Positions 22,187 to 32,457 of a DNA stretch of 64,000 bases are shown here, in pieces; position 1 is the first letter of the stretch, and each line of letters opens with the position of its first letter. The notes below the pieces were generated by a model, which was given only the letters and a program-made list of their open reading frames with translations, made no database searches and had not been told where the DNA came from. The stretch is taken from the NCBI RefSeq assembly GCF_036711975.1, contig NC_091968.1, positions 20,894,001-20,958,000 of the forward strand, given 5' to 3'. Source of the DNA: Onthophagus taurus (lineage: Eukaryota > Arthropoda > Insecta > Coleoptera > Scarabaeidae). A program made the translations under genes and the position numbers.

Positions 22187-22214
22187 GGTGCGGATTACAT
22201 TTGAGAAAATACGG
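22187..22214 (-). repeat. pogo right terminal repeat
   Basis: Reverse complement begins CCGTATTTTCTCAAATGTAA followed by TCCGCACC, matching the left end. TA follows at 22215. Confidence 0.8.
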
Positions 22215-23124
22215 TAATTGCATAATTAAAAAATCAGAGAAAAAGTTAATTAAAATGAATGTTAAATCGGCTACTAATAAATGGTTAACAAAAGAAATAA
22301 AAAACAAAACGAGTGTGAAGCGTCAACTATATGAAGGAATGTTAATGGGTAAAATTGATAAAGAATATACTGTTTTTACCAATTTTATAGAAACAGCTAA
22401 AAATAAAGTAAGGGCTACATGGAATACCATCAATACGCTCAGACAAAATAAGCAATCTGAAAATCTCGATTTATGTGATTTTCAAAACAACTATAAAAGT
22501 AATGATGAACTGTTAAATGCAATAAATATTTATTTTGCCAATATAGCGGTTGGTAAAATGACTAATCTACAAGTACACAAAACTATAAAAACAAATATCG
22601 ACTTAAAGAGATCATTTGCGTTTTATCTGACTGATCCGGGTGAAGTAAAATCAGTCATAATGTCTTTAAATAATACGTCTACAGTTGGTTACGACGAAGT
22701 TCCGATCTCTGTTCTAAAAGCTTGCGTCGATTATCTTGCTGAACCTTTAAGTAGTATTATAAACCTGTCATTTGGTTCTGCAACTTATCCACACCACCTG
22801 AAAAGAACCTTAGTAAGGCCATTGTGTAAAAAAGGTGACAAATCAGACTTTTCGAATTATAGGCCAATCGCTTTAATACCTAATGTTGCGAATGGTCGGA
22901 ACCTTTCAGAACTCTTTCCAATGTCCCAGGTCACCGGTTGTACCTTATCTGGATTTTGTTTGTTGAACGTTCTTAAATAGTCTTTCAAGAATCTTTTTTA
23001 GCCTCGTTGTCCATAGATTCAGATTTTGCAATCAAAAATATAGATTTTCATATTACCTTTAAAATAAGGTTAAGATCATAACAATTCTAGTTTTTTTATA
23101 ATTTTTATTTATTGAAACTATTAA

Positions 23125-24840
23125 TTAATTCAACTTTAAGTCTAATTCGTGACTTAATTTATCAATATTAGAAAAAATATTGTCAAGAACTTCTTGAACC
23201 TCTTCCCCACTATGCATAACACCTTCTTTTGTAGCTAATGACAAGTGAAAACGATCATCATACGTAAATATTGTTAATAGAATACCTAAACAAAAATATT
23301 TATTTCATTAATCCGATTTATTATGCTATAATAAACACCGACTTACGTGAGTTATAGAACTGTGGAATAAAAGGAATTGCTGCTTCCACTTTACATCCTG
23401 CTAGATTTCCCGCTTTCAAACCTCCAACGTTAGTTATTGCCGATGTTATATTCGTGATAGTTGTAACGAAATACTTTAGTATAGAAGCAGGCATTATATT
23501 TGCTGTGTTGCAAATGGAATAAAACTCCTTAAATTTGGAACATTTTTGAATTAGAAATGATCAAACCTTTTAACTTACCATTCCGTCAATGGAATATTTA
23601 GCTTTAGTCATTTCTTCCCTAACAAATTTAATTCGATCCATCATCGTCGATTTCTTTTGCATGGTGAGAGGTGCGTTTATCGCAATTACCGTTGCATTAT
23701 TTGTAAGATCGTTATAATCGTACGTTCCGTTAATAATACCAACTAAATTTTCATCGATTGGCCTAAATACCACAGCCACTGTGCATGTACTGAATTCCTT
23801 GTCTCGTTTATCCAAAACTTTTTCTAAGCTAGCTATTAACCCCGCAATTAATACTTCAGTAAACCCTAATCCGAGTTTATTTTTAATTTTTTTAGTTAAC
23901 GGAACATACTTGATACTACGTTCTATATAAAACGCAATGAGACGTTCGTTATTTATTATTTCATCAAATTATTCCCCATCTTTTTCAAGTTTTAAAAAGT
24001 TTCTGTAAATGTAAGCGTCATCTAGTGTAAATATAGGTTTCGTTGTATATTTTGGATCGAGTTTTGTAGGTTTTGGTTGTTCTTCGGGAGTTGCAAATTT
24101 GTTGGCTAAACCTATTAGGGATGGACCATCACCTAAACAATGCCTAAATACAATCAGCATCGCTTTTTGTTGGTCTTTTTCATTCCATAAAACGCGTTGT
24201 GTAAATATTTCCCCATACCACAATCTTTTCCCATTACACATATTACGTAAAGACTTCTTTTTGATATGTTCTAATATTTCGTCACGAGTCAAACATTCTT
24301 TATCGTTAATTTTAGTAAAAACGCAACAATCACCAGAATTAACTTGGTTCTTTACGTAATAACTATACCCCAAACAACTTTCGACTACGTAAGATAATTT
24401 CTTGGATGAGTTGTGTATATTTTTGAATAATTCTTGAATCCGTTTATTGACATCTTCATCATCTTTAGTGTGATTCAAAATTATTAGGCACCCAAGGGAT
24501 GTCTTTTCCTCTGAGCATTCAAACACAGCGTCTTGTCCTGGTAATCTACCACCGTAATTATTGCCTAGTTTCAATATTAACCATAAATCGAGTCCGAATA
24601 AAAATATTTGAGTTAATAAAAATGCAAAAGATAAACAGAGCATGATTATAATTGATGCAATAACGAGACATGCTTGTATTAGTAAATATAGCGGATATGG
24701 GTGTTTTTTCTTTAATCCTGGTGGTATCCCTAACATGTACTAAAATTTAAATATAAAAAAAATAATAAGATAGAGAACAAGTTAAGATTTACCTTAATCA
24801 AGCAATAAATAGTAATGAAGTGATAGAATAACAGTTTCAT
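23125..24840 (-). pseudogene. WSD-type O-acyltransferase, copy 1 (premature stop)
   Basis: Four exons on the minus strand: 24840-24793, 24739-23579, 23527-23347 and 23285-23125, with GT-AG introns of 53, 51 and 61 bp; predicted length 516 codons. Exon 1 gives MKLLFYHFITIYCLIK. Residues about 31-70 form one or two membrane segments, PGQDAVFE follows, and the catalytic motif reads RHCLGDG at about residue 216 (family HHxxxDG). The C-terminal WSD domain holds VVFRPIDENL, ITNVGGLKAGNLAGCKVEAA and ILLTIFTYDDRFHLSLA. WSD enzymes esterify fatty alcohols or diacylglycerol with acyl-CoA at membranes. A TAA at 23969-23971 after EKDGE interrupts an otherwise open frame, and a 3-base insertion lies beside it. 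AATAAA (23113-23108) follows the stop. This is a recent pseudogene or a nonsense allele. Confidence 0.85.
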
Positions 24841-25347
24841 GATGTATTTTATTTGACTAAACTAAAAATGAAACTTACATCGTTTTATATGTCGTTTTGA
24901 ACATATTTAATCATTACGTGCTATTTTTGTAAAGTATTTTAAATCTGCAATTTTACGGTGTTATTTTAACGATTTCGCAATTATTTCACAATTAGATGTA
25001 GCAATTATTTAATTACAATTGTATTAAAATAGATTAACCATTTTTTAAACAATAACAATTAAAATTGTGCGTTAATAACCTCACATGCACGTTATCATAG
25101 TTGTGTACACAGCAATAACCATACAAAGTGAATAAAATGTAACTGGGGAAATTTAATTGTAATTGAAGCAACCCCACAATTTCAGAATGAGTTATTTTTG
25201 TTACAAGAAATAATGGTATGCATAATAAGTTTACATAATTTATAATTCATGATATTAAATGCAAAGTAAAATTTTTGTATCAACACAATTGTCAGAAATA
25301 AACATCACACAAGACTGAGAACTCTATTTAATTTATCCTCATGAAAA
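24841..25347. other. 5' flank of WSD copy 1, shared by all four copies
   Basis: AT-rich sequence upstream of the first exon. It aligns with 32050-32360, 47700-48010 and more weakly 52250-52460, with blocks such as ATGTCGTTTTGAACnTATTT and AAAATTGTGCGTTAATAA. It may hold the promoter, though no core element can be assigned with confidence. Confidence 0.5.
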
Positions 25348-25348
25348 A

Positions 25349-25410
<62 letters not shown>
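25348..25410. repeat. (TA)n microsatellite
   Basis: About 60 bases of uninterrupted TA repeats between the WSD copy 1 flank and transposon debris. Confidence 0.95.
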
Positions 25411-25412
<2 letters not shown>

Positions 25413-25423
25413 ATAATTGAACA

Positions 25424-25740
25424 GATCCGAATTTTGCCTGGTGATCTGTTGTAGGAAGGTGGTGAAGTAAAAACGAGTAGATAATTAATTCTAACTAAAT
25501 TTTATTATAAAAATTTTCAGTTTATATACAAACCCTTAATACTACAGATCACCAGGCAAATCTGTTCATGGTCCTTCGATCCGGAAAACGTTTGTGGCAA
25601 ATCGAGTAGCAGAAATCAACAGGCTAAATAACGCAGCTGACATCATATCACGCGAAATTGATCCCGATCAGCTTGGTTACAAACAGAAGAAAAGTGGCCA
25701 AAAAACGATAAAAATTTGACCACAGAAGAAGAAACAAAAT
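25424..25740 (+). pseudogene. Fold-back segment and BEL/Pao pol scrap
   Basis: TTTGCCTGGTGATCTGT (25432-25450) and its inverted partner near 25544-25562 bracket ~100 bp that is also found at 32366-32457 and 48012-48105. From about 25585 the plus strand encodes TFVANRVAEINRLNNAADII and SREIDPDQL, a block from the C-terminal part of BEL/Pao polyproteins. Only about 45 codons remain. Confidence 0.55.
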
Positions 25741-25749
25741 ATGCAATCC

Positions 25750-26110
25750 CCCATTCCAGGGGGATAATGGTACTTGAGAGTACCGTCAAGCATTAAAATA
25801 TATTTTAGTGATATTGCAGTATACAAAAGCTTTTATTGCTAATATAAAAATAATACATTTTTTAATATTTTAGAAAATAAGTAACACTTGCTTTAGCTAA
25901 ATCACATTATGATATTCAAAAAAACAGTTTTTTCATCATTACAACATAAATAAACATTGCACGCAGTACATTTTGAGTGGGGTCTAGCTTTGGCAGAACA
26001 ATCTTCACAACTTTCTCTTTCTTTAGAACTTGCGCTATGACATTTTCGTGGTTTACGCAGTTAATTTGAATATTTATTTATCAGACCTGTAGCTACAGAA
26101 CGACGAAAAT
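25750..26110 (-). pseudogene. piggyBac-like element, 3' end with Cys-rich tail
   Basis: On the minus strand, 26060-25910 encodes RKCHSASSKERESCEDCSAK, then RPHSKCTACNVYLC, the cysteine-rich C-terminal zinc domain of piggyBac-like transposases. The end near 25757-25800 carries GGTACTTGAGAGTACC. The matching element end, with GGTACTTTAAAGTACC and CCCTTTGTGTCCC, is at 29215-29257. The transposase body between them is gone and SatB array 1 lies in its place. Confidence 0.6.
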
Positions 26111-26119
26111 TATGTGAAA

Positions 26120-29118
26120 ATTTATTTTCTATAATCTAAGTGTCAAAAAAGATGCTAATTGAAAATTTTCTGGAAGCCGTGTTTATTGAAATTAAGAAAT
26201 GGAAGTTATTTTAAATTGAAGCTTAAAGCTTTCTGTTTAAATTGATATATAATAATCGTTGGGTTGGATTGCAAAAATATTGAAAAAAAAGATGTTGAAA
26301 CAAAACTTCCATTTTTGTATAACCTAAAAGTGTCAAAAAAGATGCTAATTTAAAAATTCCTGGAAGCCGTATTTATTGAAATTAAGGAATGAGACTTGCT
26401 CTAAATTAAAGCTTAAAGCTTTCTCTTTAAAATGATGTATAATAATTGTTGAGTTGGATTGGAAAAATATTAAGAAAAGAAATGTTGAAACAAAACTTAC
26501 ATTTTCGTAAAACCTAAAAATGTCAAAAAAGATGCTAATTTAAAAATTCCTGGAAGCCGTATTTATTGAAATTAAGGAATGAGACTTATTCTAAATTAAA
26601 GCTCAAAGCTTTCTCTTTAAAATGGTGTATAATAATTGTTGGGTTGGATTGGAAAAATATTGAGAAAAAAATGTTGAAATAAAACTTACATTTTCGTATA
26701 ACCTAAACGTGTCAAAAAAAGATGCTAATTTAAAAATTCCTAGAAGCCGTATTTCTTGAAATTAAGGGATGAGACTTATTCTAAAGTAAAGCTCAAAGCT
26801 TTCTCTTTAAAATGATGTGTAATATTTGTTGGGTTGGATTAGAAAAATATTAAGAAAAAAAATGTTGAAACAAAACTTACATTTTCGTATAACCTAAAAG
26901 TATCAAAAAAGATGCTAATTTAAAAATTCCTGGAAGCCGTATTTATTGAAATTAAGGAATGAGACTTGCTCTAAATTAAAGCTCAAAGCTTTCTCTTTAA
27001 AATGATGTATATTAATTGTTGAGTTGGATTGGAAAAATATTGAGAAAAAAAATGTTGAAACAAAACTTACATTTTTGTATAACCTAAAAGTGTCAAAAAA
27101 GATGCTAATTTAAAAATTCCTGGAAGCCGTATTTATTGAAATTAAGGAATGAGACTTGCTCTAAATTAAAGCTCAAAGCTTTCTCTTTAAAATGATGTAT
27201 AATAATCGTTGGGTTGGATTGCAAAAATATTGAGAAAAAAAATGTTGAAACAAAACTTACATTTTCGTATAACTTAAAAATGTCAAAAAAGATGCTAATT
27301 TAAAAATTCCTGGAAGCATTATTTATTGAAATTAAGGAATGAGACTTGCTCTAAATTAAAGCTCAAAGCTTTCTCTTTAAAATGATGTATAATAATTGTT
27401 GAGTTGGATTGGAAAAATATTAAGAAAAGAAATGTTGAAACAAAACTTACATTTTCGTAAAAGCTAATGTCAAAAAAGATGCTAATTTAAAAATTCCTGG
27501 AAGCCGTATTTATTGAAATTAAGGAATGAGACTTGTTCTAAATTAAAGCTCAAAGCTTTCTCTTTAAAATGATGTGTAATAATTGTTGGGTTCGATTGGA
27601 AAAATATTGAGAAAAAAAATATTGAAACAAAACTTACATTTTTGTATAACCTAAAAGTGTCAAAAAAGATGCTAATTTAAAAATTCCTGGAAGCCGTATT
27701 TATTGAAATTAAGGAATAATACTTGTTCTAAATTAAAGTTCAAAGCTTTCTCTTTAAAATGATGTGTAATAATTGTTGGGTTGGATTGGAAAAATATTGA
27801 GAAAAAAAATATTGAACTAAAACTTACATTTTCGTATAACCTAAACGTGTCAAAAAAGATGCTAATTTAAAAATTCCTGGAAGCCGTATTTATTGAAATT
27901 AAGGAATAATACTTGTTCTAAATTAAAGTTCAAAGCTTTCTCTTTAAAATGATGTATAATAATTGTTGGGTTGGATTGGAAATATATTAAGAAAAAAAAT
28001 GTTGAAATAAAACTTAAATTTTCGTATAACCTAAACATGTCAAAAAAAGATGCTAATTTAAAAATTGCTAGAAGCCGTATTTATTGAAATTAAGGAATGG
28101 GACTTATTCTTAATTAAAGCTCAAAGCTTTCGCTTTAAAATGATGTATAATAATTGTTGGGTTGGATTGGAAAAATATTGAGAAAAAAAATGTGGAAATA
28201 AAACTTACATTTTCGTATAACCTAAACGTGTCAAAAAAAGATGCTAATTTAAAAATTCCTGGAAGCCGTAGTTATTGAAATTAAGGAATGAGGCTTGTTC
28301 TAAATTAAAGCTCAAAACATTCTCTTTAAAATGATGTATAATAATTGTTGGGTTGGATGGAAAAAATATTGAGAAAAAAAATGTTGAAATAAAACTTACA
28401 TTTTCGTATAACCTAAACGTGTCAAAAAAAAATGCTAATTTAAAAATTCCTAGAAATAGTATTTATTGAAATTAAAGAATGAGACTTGTTCTAAATTAAA
28501 GCTCAAAGCTTTCTCTTTAAAATGATGTGTAATAATTGTTGGGTTGGATTGGAAAAATATTGAGAAAAAAAATTTTGAAATAAAACTTACATTTTCGTAT
28601 AACCGAAAAATGTCAAAAAAAGATGCTAATTTAAAAATTCCTGGAAGCCGTATTTATTGAAATTAAGGAACGATACTTATTATTAATTAAAGCTCAAAGC
28701 TTTCTCTTTAAAATGATGTATAGTAATTATTGGGTTGGATTGGAAAAATATTGAGAAAAAGAATGTTGAAATAAAACTTACATTTCCATATAACCTAAAA
28801 ATGTCAAAAAAGATGCTAATTTAAAAATTCCTGGAAGCCGTATTTATTGAAATTAATGAATGAAACTTATTCTTAATTAAAGCTCGAAGCTTTCTCTTTA
28901 AAATGATGTGTACTAGTTGTTGGGTTGGATTGGAAAAATAATGAGAAAAAAAATGTTGAAATAAAACTTACATTTTCGTATAAACTAAACGTGCCAAAAA
29001 AAGATGCTAATTTAAAAATTCATGGAAGCCGTATTTATTAAAATTAAGGAATGAGACTTGTTATAAATTAAAGCTCAAAGCTTTCTCTTTAAAATGATAT
29101 ATAATAATTGTTGGGTTG
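26120..29118. repeat. SatB array 1 (~190-bp monomers, about 16 copies)
   Basis: Head-to-tail repeats; landmark GATGCTAATTTAAAAATTCC recurs at 26341, 26531, 26721 and 26911 (190-bp spacing). Other constant text: GGAAGCCGTATTTATTGAAA, AAGCTCAAAGCTTTCTCTTT, AATTGTTGGGTTGGATTGGA and ACTTACATTTTCGTATAACC. The first monomer is a divergent edge type (GAAGTTATTTTAAATTGAAG, GATTGCAAAAATATTG) that also heads arrays 2 and 3. It is very AT-rich and has no coding content. Confidence 0.95.
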
Positions 29119-29149
29119 GATCATTTTTTTATACAGATTCTTTCTTATA

Positions 29150-29257
29150 TAGTAGAAAGTACCAACAGCTCTTAATGTACCGAATAGATGACTACAGTTT
29201 AAAATGAGTGTTTAAAACTACCGGTACTTTAAAGTACCGTCGGGACACAAAGGGTTA
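29150..29257 (-). mobile_element. piggyBac-like element, 5' terminus
   Basis: Read on the minus strand the end is TTAACCCTTTGTGTCCCGAC followed by the palindrome GGTACTTTAAAGTACC. TTAA is the piggyBac target duplication and CCC(T) starts are typical of its ends. The partner terminus lies near 25757, on the other side of SatB array 1. Confidence 0.6.
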
Positions 29258-29950
29258 AATAAGCAACTGCTTTGCCTTCTATATCCAGCGCTTTCACAAA
29301 ATTCTTGAAGAGTGCAAGTTTTATATGTAATGGTGGTAGAAGCATATTTTCTTTTTAATAAGAGGCAAATATTTAATGTTGCCCTCTCCCAGGGTGTGGC
29401 TTTTTTTTCAGACCATTGCTTCCTCTTATAATGGTGTTCCCATATAATGTTATAATGGTGGTTTCAAACTAGTTTTATTGCTATCAATAAATAACCGCCA
29501 CACGTGTGCATTTTAAGGCTGGCCAAGCTCCTCGAACAAACCGGGAATGTCAAAAGCATATGTTATCAGTTGATGTATAATACTTTGTGTAAGGCCTGTC
29601 ACGGTCACTGTAATATGTTACTCCAAAAAGTTATAAGCCTAACGATAATAATGATAAGCCCTAAGAAAGTGTACCGCCTAACGTTAAAAAAAGTCATAAA
29701 GTATAAAGTATTTTTAATATGAAATACATCCCACTAAGGTTTATATGACAATTACGACATAAAAAACTTGGTGTCCATTCTTCTTGAAGATGTTTAGCTG
29801 CTATTCCAAAGTATTGCAGATAATTTTCTTGTACCGAATTAGTAAATTTACGCATATTTTTCTTGACTTGTTGTCTTTTACTCATTTTATAATCAACCAC
29901 GTATTTACTTAGAAGGTAAAAAAGAATTTTTCTGCGACTCTCCACCGATA
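29250..29950 (-). pseudogene. Second fragment of the PCFICMWDSRA-type repetitive gene
   Basis: Minus-strand pieces: 29945-29700 with RKILFYLLSKYVVDYKMSKR and WTPSFLCRNCHINLSG (an N-terminal-like zinc block), and 29345-29260 with MLLPPLHIKLALFKNFVKAL, which matches ILPPLHIKLGMIKQFVKALD of the 7707-8750 relic. The middle is decayed. Placing the 29700-29945 piece in the same gene is inference from position. Confidence 0.5.
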
Positions 29951-29989
29951 TTGAATGAATTTTTGGTTCACATTTTGTCTAAAAGAAAT

Positions 29990-30300
29990 CCCTTTTTTAC
30001 ATATTATAGACCATTATTTTAAAACTACCGAACCGATTGGAAAAAAGTATTAATAACATTTATTGGCTATACAATACTCTTTAATTTGATGAATAGCACG
30101 ACCAGATCAGTCATATCTAACTCGAGATATGCTGTAAATAGTCAACTTACCTCTAAAAAAAAATCATAGCTACAAAACGTATCCATAGAAAAAATTTTAA
30201 ATGTTAATTACATAAGAAAAATACAGTGGCGTCAAATGTACATTTCATTATTTTTTTTAGACTAGTGTAAAATGTCAATGTCAACCATAATAATTCTAGT
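29990..30300. repeat. Duplicated 3' flank of WSD copies 2 and 3
   Basis: Block with AAAAGTATTAATAACATTTA, AATTTGATGAATAGCACGAC and ACAGTGGCGTCAAATGTACA recurs at 45690-45890 in the same position relative to copy 3. It marks the left part of the segment duplicated with the gene. Confidence 0.8.
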
Positions 30301-30332
30301 TTTTTATAATTTTTATTTATTAAAATTATTAA

Positions 30333-32044
30333 TTAATTCAACTCTAAGTCTAATTCGTGACTTAATTTATCAATATTAGTAAAAATATTATCAAGAACTT
30401 CTTGAACCTCTTCCCCACTATGCATAACACCTTCTTTTGTAGCTAAAGTCAAGTGAAAACGATCATCATACGTAAATATTGTTAATAGAAAACCTAAACA
30501 AAAATATTTATTTCATTAATCCGATTTATTATGCTATAATAAACACCGACTTACGTGAGGTATAGAACTGTGGAATAAAAGGAATATTTGCTTCCACTTT
30601 AAATCCTGCTAGTTTTCCCGCTCTAAAACCTCCAACGTTAGTTATTGTCGATGTTACATTCATGATAGTTGTAACCAAATACTTTAGTATAAAAGCAGGC
30701 ATCATATGTATGTTGCAAACTGAATAAAACGCCTTAAATTTGGAACATTTTTGAATTAGAAATGATCAAACCTTTTACCTACTTACCATTCCGTCAATGG
30801 AATATTTAGCTTTATTTATTTCTTCCCTAAGAAATTTAATTCGATCCATCATCGTTGATTTCTTTTGCATGGTGAGAGGTACGTTTATCGCAATTATCGT
30901 TGAATTATTTGCAATATCGTTATAATCGTACGTTCCGTTAATAATACTAACTAAATTTTCATCGATTGGCCTAAATACCACAGCCACTGTGCCTGTACTG
31001 AGTTCCTTGTCTCGTTTATCCAAAACTTTTTCTATGCTAGCTATTAGCCCCGCAATTAATACTTCAGTAAACCCTAATCCGAGTTTATTTTTAATTTTTT
31101 TAATTAACGGGACATACTTGATACAACGTTCTATATAAAACGCCATGTGACGTTCGTTATTTATTGTTTCAAATTGTTGCCCATCTCTTTCAAATGTTAA
31201 AAAGTTTCGGTAAACGTAAGCGTCATCAAGTGTAAATATAGGTTTCGTTGTATATTTTGGATCGAGTTTTGTAGGTTTTGGTTGTACGTCGGGAGTTGCG
31301 AATTTTTTGGCTATACCTAATAGGGATGGACCATCACCTAAACAATGCCTAAGTACAATCAGTATCGCTTTTTGTTGTTCTTTTTCATTCCATAAAACGC
31401 GTTGTGTAAATATTTCCCCATACCACAATCTTTTCCCATTACACATATTACGTAAAGACTTCTTTTTAATATGTTCTAATATTTCGTCACGAGTCAAACA
31501 TTCTTTATCGTTAATTTTAGTAAAAACGCAACAATCATCAGAATTAACTTGGTTCTTTACGTAATAACTATACCCCAAACAACGTTCGACGACGTAAGAT
31601 AATTTCCTGGATGAGTTGTGTATATTTTTGAATAATTCTTGAATCCGTTTATTGAAATCTTCATCATCTTCCTTCTGGTTCAAAATTACAAGGGTTGCAA
31701 TGGATGTTTTTTCTTCTGTACTTTCAAACACAGCGTCTTGTCCTGGTAATCTACCACCGTAATTATTGCCTAGTTTCAATATTAACCATAAATCGAGTCC
31801 GAATAAAAATATTTGAATTAATAAAAATGCAAAAGAAAAACACAGCATGATTATAATTGATGCAATAACGAGACATGCGTGTATTAGTAAATATAGAGGA
31901 TAAGGGTGTTTTTTCTTTAATCCTGGTGGTATCCCTAACAAGTACTAAAATTTAAATATAAAAAAATAATAAGATCGAGAAAAATTTAAGATTTACCTTA
32001 ATCGCGCAATAAATAGTTACGAAGTGATATAATAACAGTTTCAT
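30333..32044 (-). CDS. WSD-type O-acyltransferase, copy 2
   Basis: Minus-strand exons 32044-31997, 31944-30787, 30732-30555 and 30493-30333; predicted 514 residues with no stop. Exon 1 encodes MKLLLYHFVTIYCAIK. A TTG (not ATG) starts the LLGIPPG segment of exon 2, so exon 1 is needed for a start codon. Motifs: hydrophobic segment at about 31-70, PGQDAVFES, RLWYGEIFTQRVL, LRHCLGDGPSLLG (active-site block with Arg replacing the first His), VVFRPIDENL, TITNVGGFRAGKLAGFKVEA and ILLTIF. The expected role is membrane-bound acyl-CoA-dependent ester synthesis (wax esters or triacylglycerol). It is nearly identical to copy 3. Intactness and conserved splice sites indicate a functional gene. Confidence 0.88.
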
Positions 32045-32365
32045 GATGTTATTTTATTTGACTAAACTGAAAATGAAATGTACATCGTTTTATATGTCGT
32101 TTTGAACGTATTTAATCATTATGTGCTATTTTTGAAAAGTTTTTTAAAACTGCAATTTTAACGTAATTATTTCACCATTAGATATATGTAATTATTTAAT
32201 TAGAGTCATATTAAAACGGATTAACTATTTTTAAAACAATAACAATTAAAATTGTGCGTTAATAATCTCACATGTACGATTAACCGGGGAAAGTTAATTG
32301 TAATTGAAGTAACCCCACAATTTCAGAATGAGTTATTTTTGTTACAAGAAATAATGGTATGCATC

Positions 32366-32457
32366 CGGATTTTGCCTGGTGATCTGTTGTAGGAAGGTGG
32401 TGAAGTAAAAACGAGTAGATAATTAATTCATACTAAATTTTATTATAAAAATTTTCA
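32366..32457. repeat. Duplicated spacer between WSD copy 2 and SatB array 2
   Basis: TTTGCCTGGTGATCTGTTGT... through AAATTTTATTATAAAAATTT, shared with 25432-25530 and 48012-48105. Here it runs straight into the edge monomer of SatB, whereas in unit 1 it continues into BEL/Pao and piggyBac sequence. Confidence 0.8.

Larger units (their letters stand above)
20673..22214 (+). mobile_element. pogo-type (Tc1/mariner superfamily) transposon, decayed
   Basis: 1542 bp with terminal repeats starting CCGTATTTTCTC and TA on both sides (20671-20672, 22215-22216). The subterminal regions repeat AATCTAATCCGCACC-like and GTAATCCGCAT blocks. Coding remains, plus strand: NESNVAAVAERQG near 21160 (helix-turn-helix region), LRRRTTISQKLLQNDFQEN near 21385, VYLDMPPNYTLESRG near 21480, GWIMEKLMME and WSLRPGELLNK near 21655-21730, and PGGITSILQPVYV near 21795. 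These match pogo/TIGD-like DDE proteins. Many stops and frameshifts are present, so it is inactive. Confidence 0.85.
19876..22930 (+). mobile_element. LINE ORF2 (endonuclease plus start of RT), split by a pogo element
   Basis: First part, 19876-20670: apurinic endonuclease with HQNIQSIRNKIDELLV, ITLTEHWL, CIYRSPKSDIEDFF, LLTGDLNINLE, SLIDNIYV and LSDHTAQKI. Second part, 22217-22930: NKWLTKEIKNKTSVKRQLYE, VIMSLNNTSTVGYDEVPISV (RT fingers) and SDFSNYRPIALIPN. A 1542-bp pogo-type insertion separates the two, and removing it with one TA restores the frame at DVIH. After IALIPN the sequence changes to unrelated DNA, so the palm with its catalytic aspartates is missing. A similar LINE 3' half begins at 43861. 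Confidence 0.8.

Noticed and set aside
24099-24359. Plus-strand frames antisense to the WSD exons (also at 31307, 46952 and 51501)
   Set aside because: Shadows of the conserved minus-strand coding sequence; they lack their own motifs.
27560-27590. GGGTTCGATTGG in one SatB monomer, resembling a tRNA B box
   Set aside because: Present in a single monomer; the others read GGGTTGGATTGG, and there is no matching A box or cloverleaf.
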